A stretch of 54,307 bases of DNA from Escherichia albertii NBRC 107761 = DSM 17582 (lineage in GTDB: Bacteria; Pseudomonadota; Gammaproteobacteria; Enterobacterales; Enterobacteriaceae): the NCBI RefSeq assembly GCF_000759775.1, contig NZ_BBMY01000005.1, positions 1 through 54,307 of the forward strand. The letters are read 5' to 3'. Position numbers and translations under genes: made by a program. Of the stretch, positions 53,565 through 54,307 are shown in pieces. The notes under the pieces were generated by a model that searched no databases, was not told the DNA's origin, and worked only from the letters and a program-made list of their open reading frames with translations. The stretch's first letter is position 1; every line of letters begins with the position of its first letter.

Positions 53565-53963
53565 TTAGTTCACCATCTGTTCCAGCTTTTCGCGCAATTC
53601 CCCTTCCAGAGCTAAAGCTTTCTGCGTTTTGAGATCGATACAGACAAAGGTGATAAGCGCGTCTGCCACCACCTGCCCCTCCGGTTCAAGGGTAATGACC
53701 TGATTTAAAATGCCGCTTTTACCATTTAATTGCTGCAACTGACTGGTGATAGTTAACAGGTCGCTTAATACCGCCGGGCGGCGATAGTTAATATTGATAT
53801 TGACCACCACAAAAGCGATGTTATGAGCAGTCATCCACTGAAAGCTGTCGCTGTTTTCCAACCCATCCCAGCGGGCTTCTTCGAGAAACTCCAGATAGCG
53901 AGCGTTATTGACGTGTTGATAGACATCGAGATGATATCCACGAACTTTGATTTGTGTTTGCAT
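53565..53963 (-). CDS. fadM: FadM, long-chain acyl-CoA thioesterase
   Basis: Hot-dog fold thioesterase that acts on long-chain acyl-CoAs such as 3,5-tetradecadienoyl-CoA and assists oleate beta-oxidation. The 132-residue protein has the 4HBT motif YQHVNNARYLEFLEEARWD (about 15-33) with the family's conserved Asn and Glu. FadR represses it in E. coli, and a FadR-like palindrome lies about 45 bases upstream. Confidence 0.95.
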   Translation of the reverse strand: MQTQIKVRGYHLDVYQHVNNARYLEFLEEARWDGLENSDSFQWMTAHNIAFVVVNININYRRPAVLSDLLTITSQLQQLNGKSGILNQVITLEPEGQVVADALITFVCIDLKTQKALALEGELREKLEQMVN

Positions 53964-54009
53964 AGCGCAATAGCCTTACGTTGTTGTTATAAGAACTGTG
54001 ATAAGTACA

Positions 54010-54307
<298 letters not shown>

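Overview
The window is a contiguous piece of an Escherichia chromosome. Gene content, order and protein lengths match the 10-11 minute region of E. coli K-12, running from fetB to ybaV. Many proteins differ from the K-12 sequences I remember by scattered substitutions and small length changes (Fsr 401 aa, DnaX tau 640 aa, AcrR 217 aa, RsmS 55 aa, CopA 833 aa). A divergent E. coli lineage or a close relative such as a cryptic clade, E. albertii or E. fergusonii is therefore more likely than K-12. REP/BIME palindromes lie in many intergenic gaps, as expected for Escherichia. I see no prophage, insertion sequence, integrase, tRNA or CRISPR array.

Layout. 0.1-3.1 kb: fetAB (iron-related ABC exporter), divergent from qmcA-ybbJ (SPFH protein and NfeD-like partner). 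3.2-4.4 kb: a single accessory gene of unknown function with a ParB-like DGHHK motif, inserted between ybbJ and cueR. 4.4-10 kb: cueR, ybaT, glsA and the copper ATPase copA with its CueR-type promoter and -1 frameshift site. 10.2-16.8 kb: ybaP, the sRNA ChiX, ybaK, ushA, fsr and ybaL. 16.8-27.3 kb: gsk, a frameshifted aes, hemH, adk, htpG, recR, ybaB, dnaX, apt and ybaN. 27.3-37 kb: priC-rsmS, mscK, acrR and acrAB. 37.5-41.5 kb: tomB-hha, maa, ylaC, pdeB and ybaA. 41.6-54.3 kb: ffs (4.5S RNA), atl, ybaY, tesB, glnK-amtB, mdlAB, a frameshifted decR, cof, ybaE, queC, fadM and the C-terminal part of ybaV.

Functional groups. Copper handling (CueR, CopA, CopA(Z)), acid resistance (GlsA, YbaT), nitrogen sensing (GlnK, AmtB), multidrug efflux (AcrAB/AcrR, MdlAB, Fsr), nucleotide salvage and replication/repair (Apt, Gsk, Adk, UshA, DnaX, RecR, PriC) and protein folding (HtpG). 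Regulatory sites readable in the DNA include a CueR promoter, the AcrR operator with a marbox, a sigma-32 promoter, a sigma-54 promoter with an NtrC dyad, a perfect CRP palindrome, a FadR-like palindrome and two ribosomal frameshift signals.

The least ordinary items are the accessory ParB-like gene, the two disrupted genes (aes by +1 base, decR by an apparent 13-base deletion), a 10-bp perfect palindrome upstream of cueR, and an AT-rich 514-base gap before tomB. Most of the window is well-known core genome. I did not find a convincing new multi-gene system.
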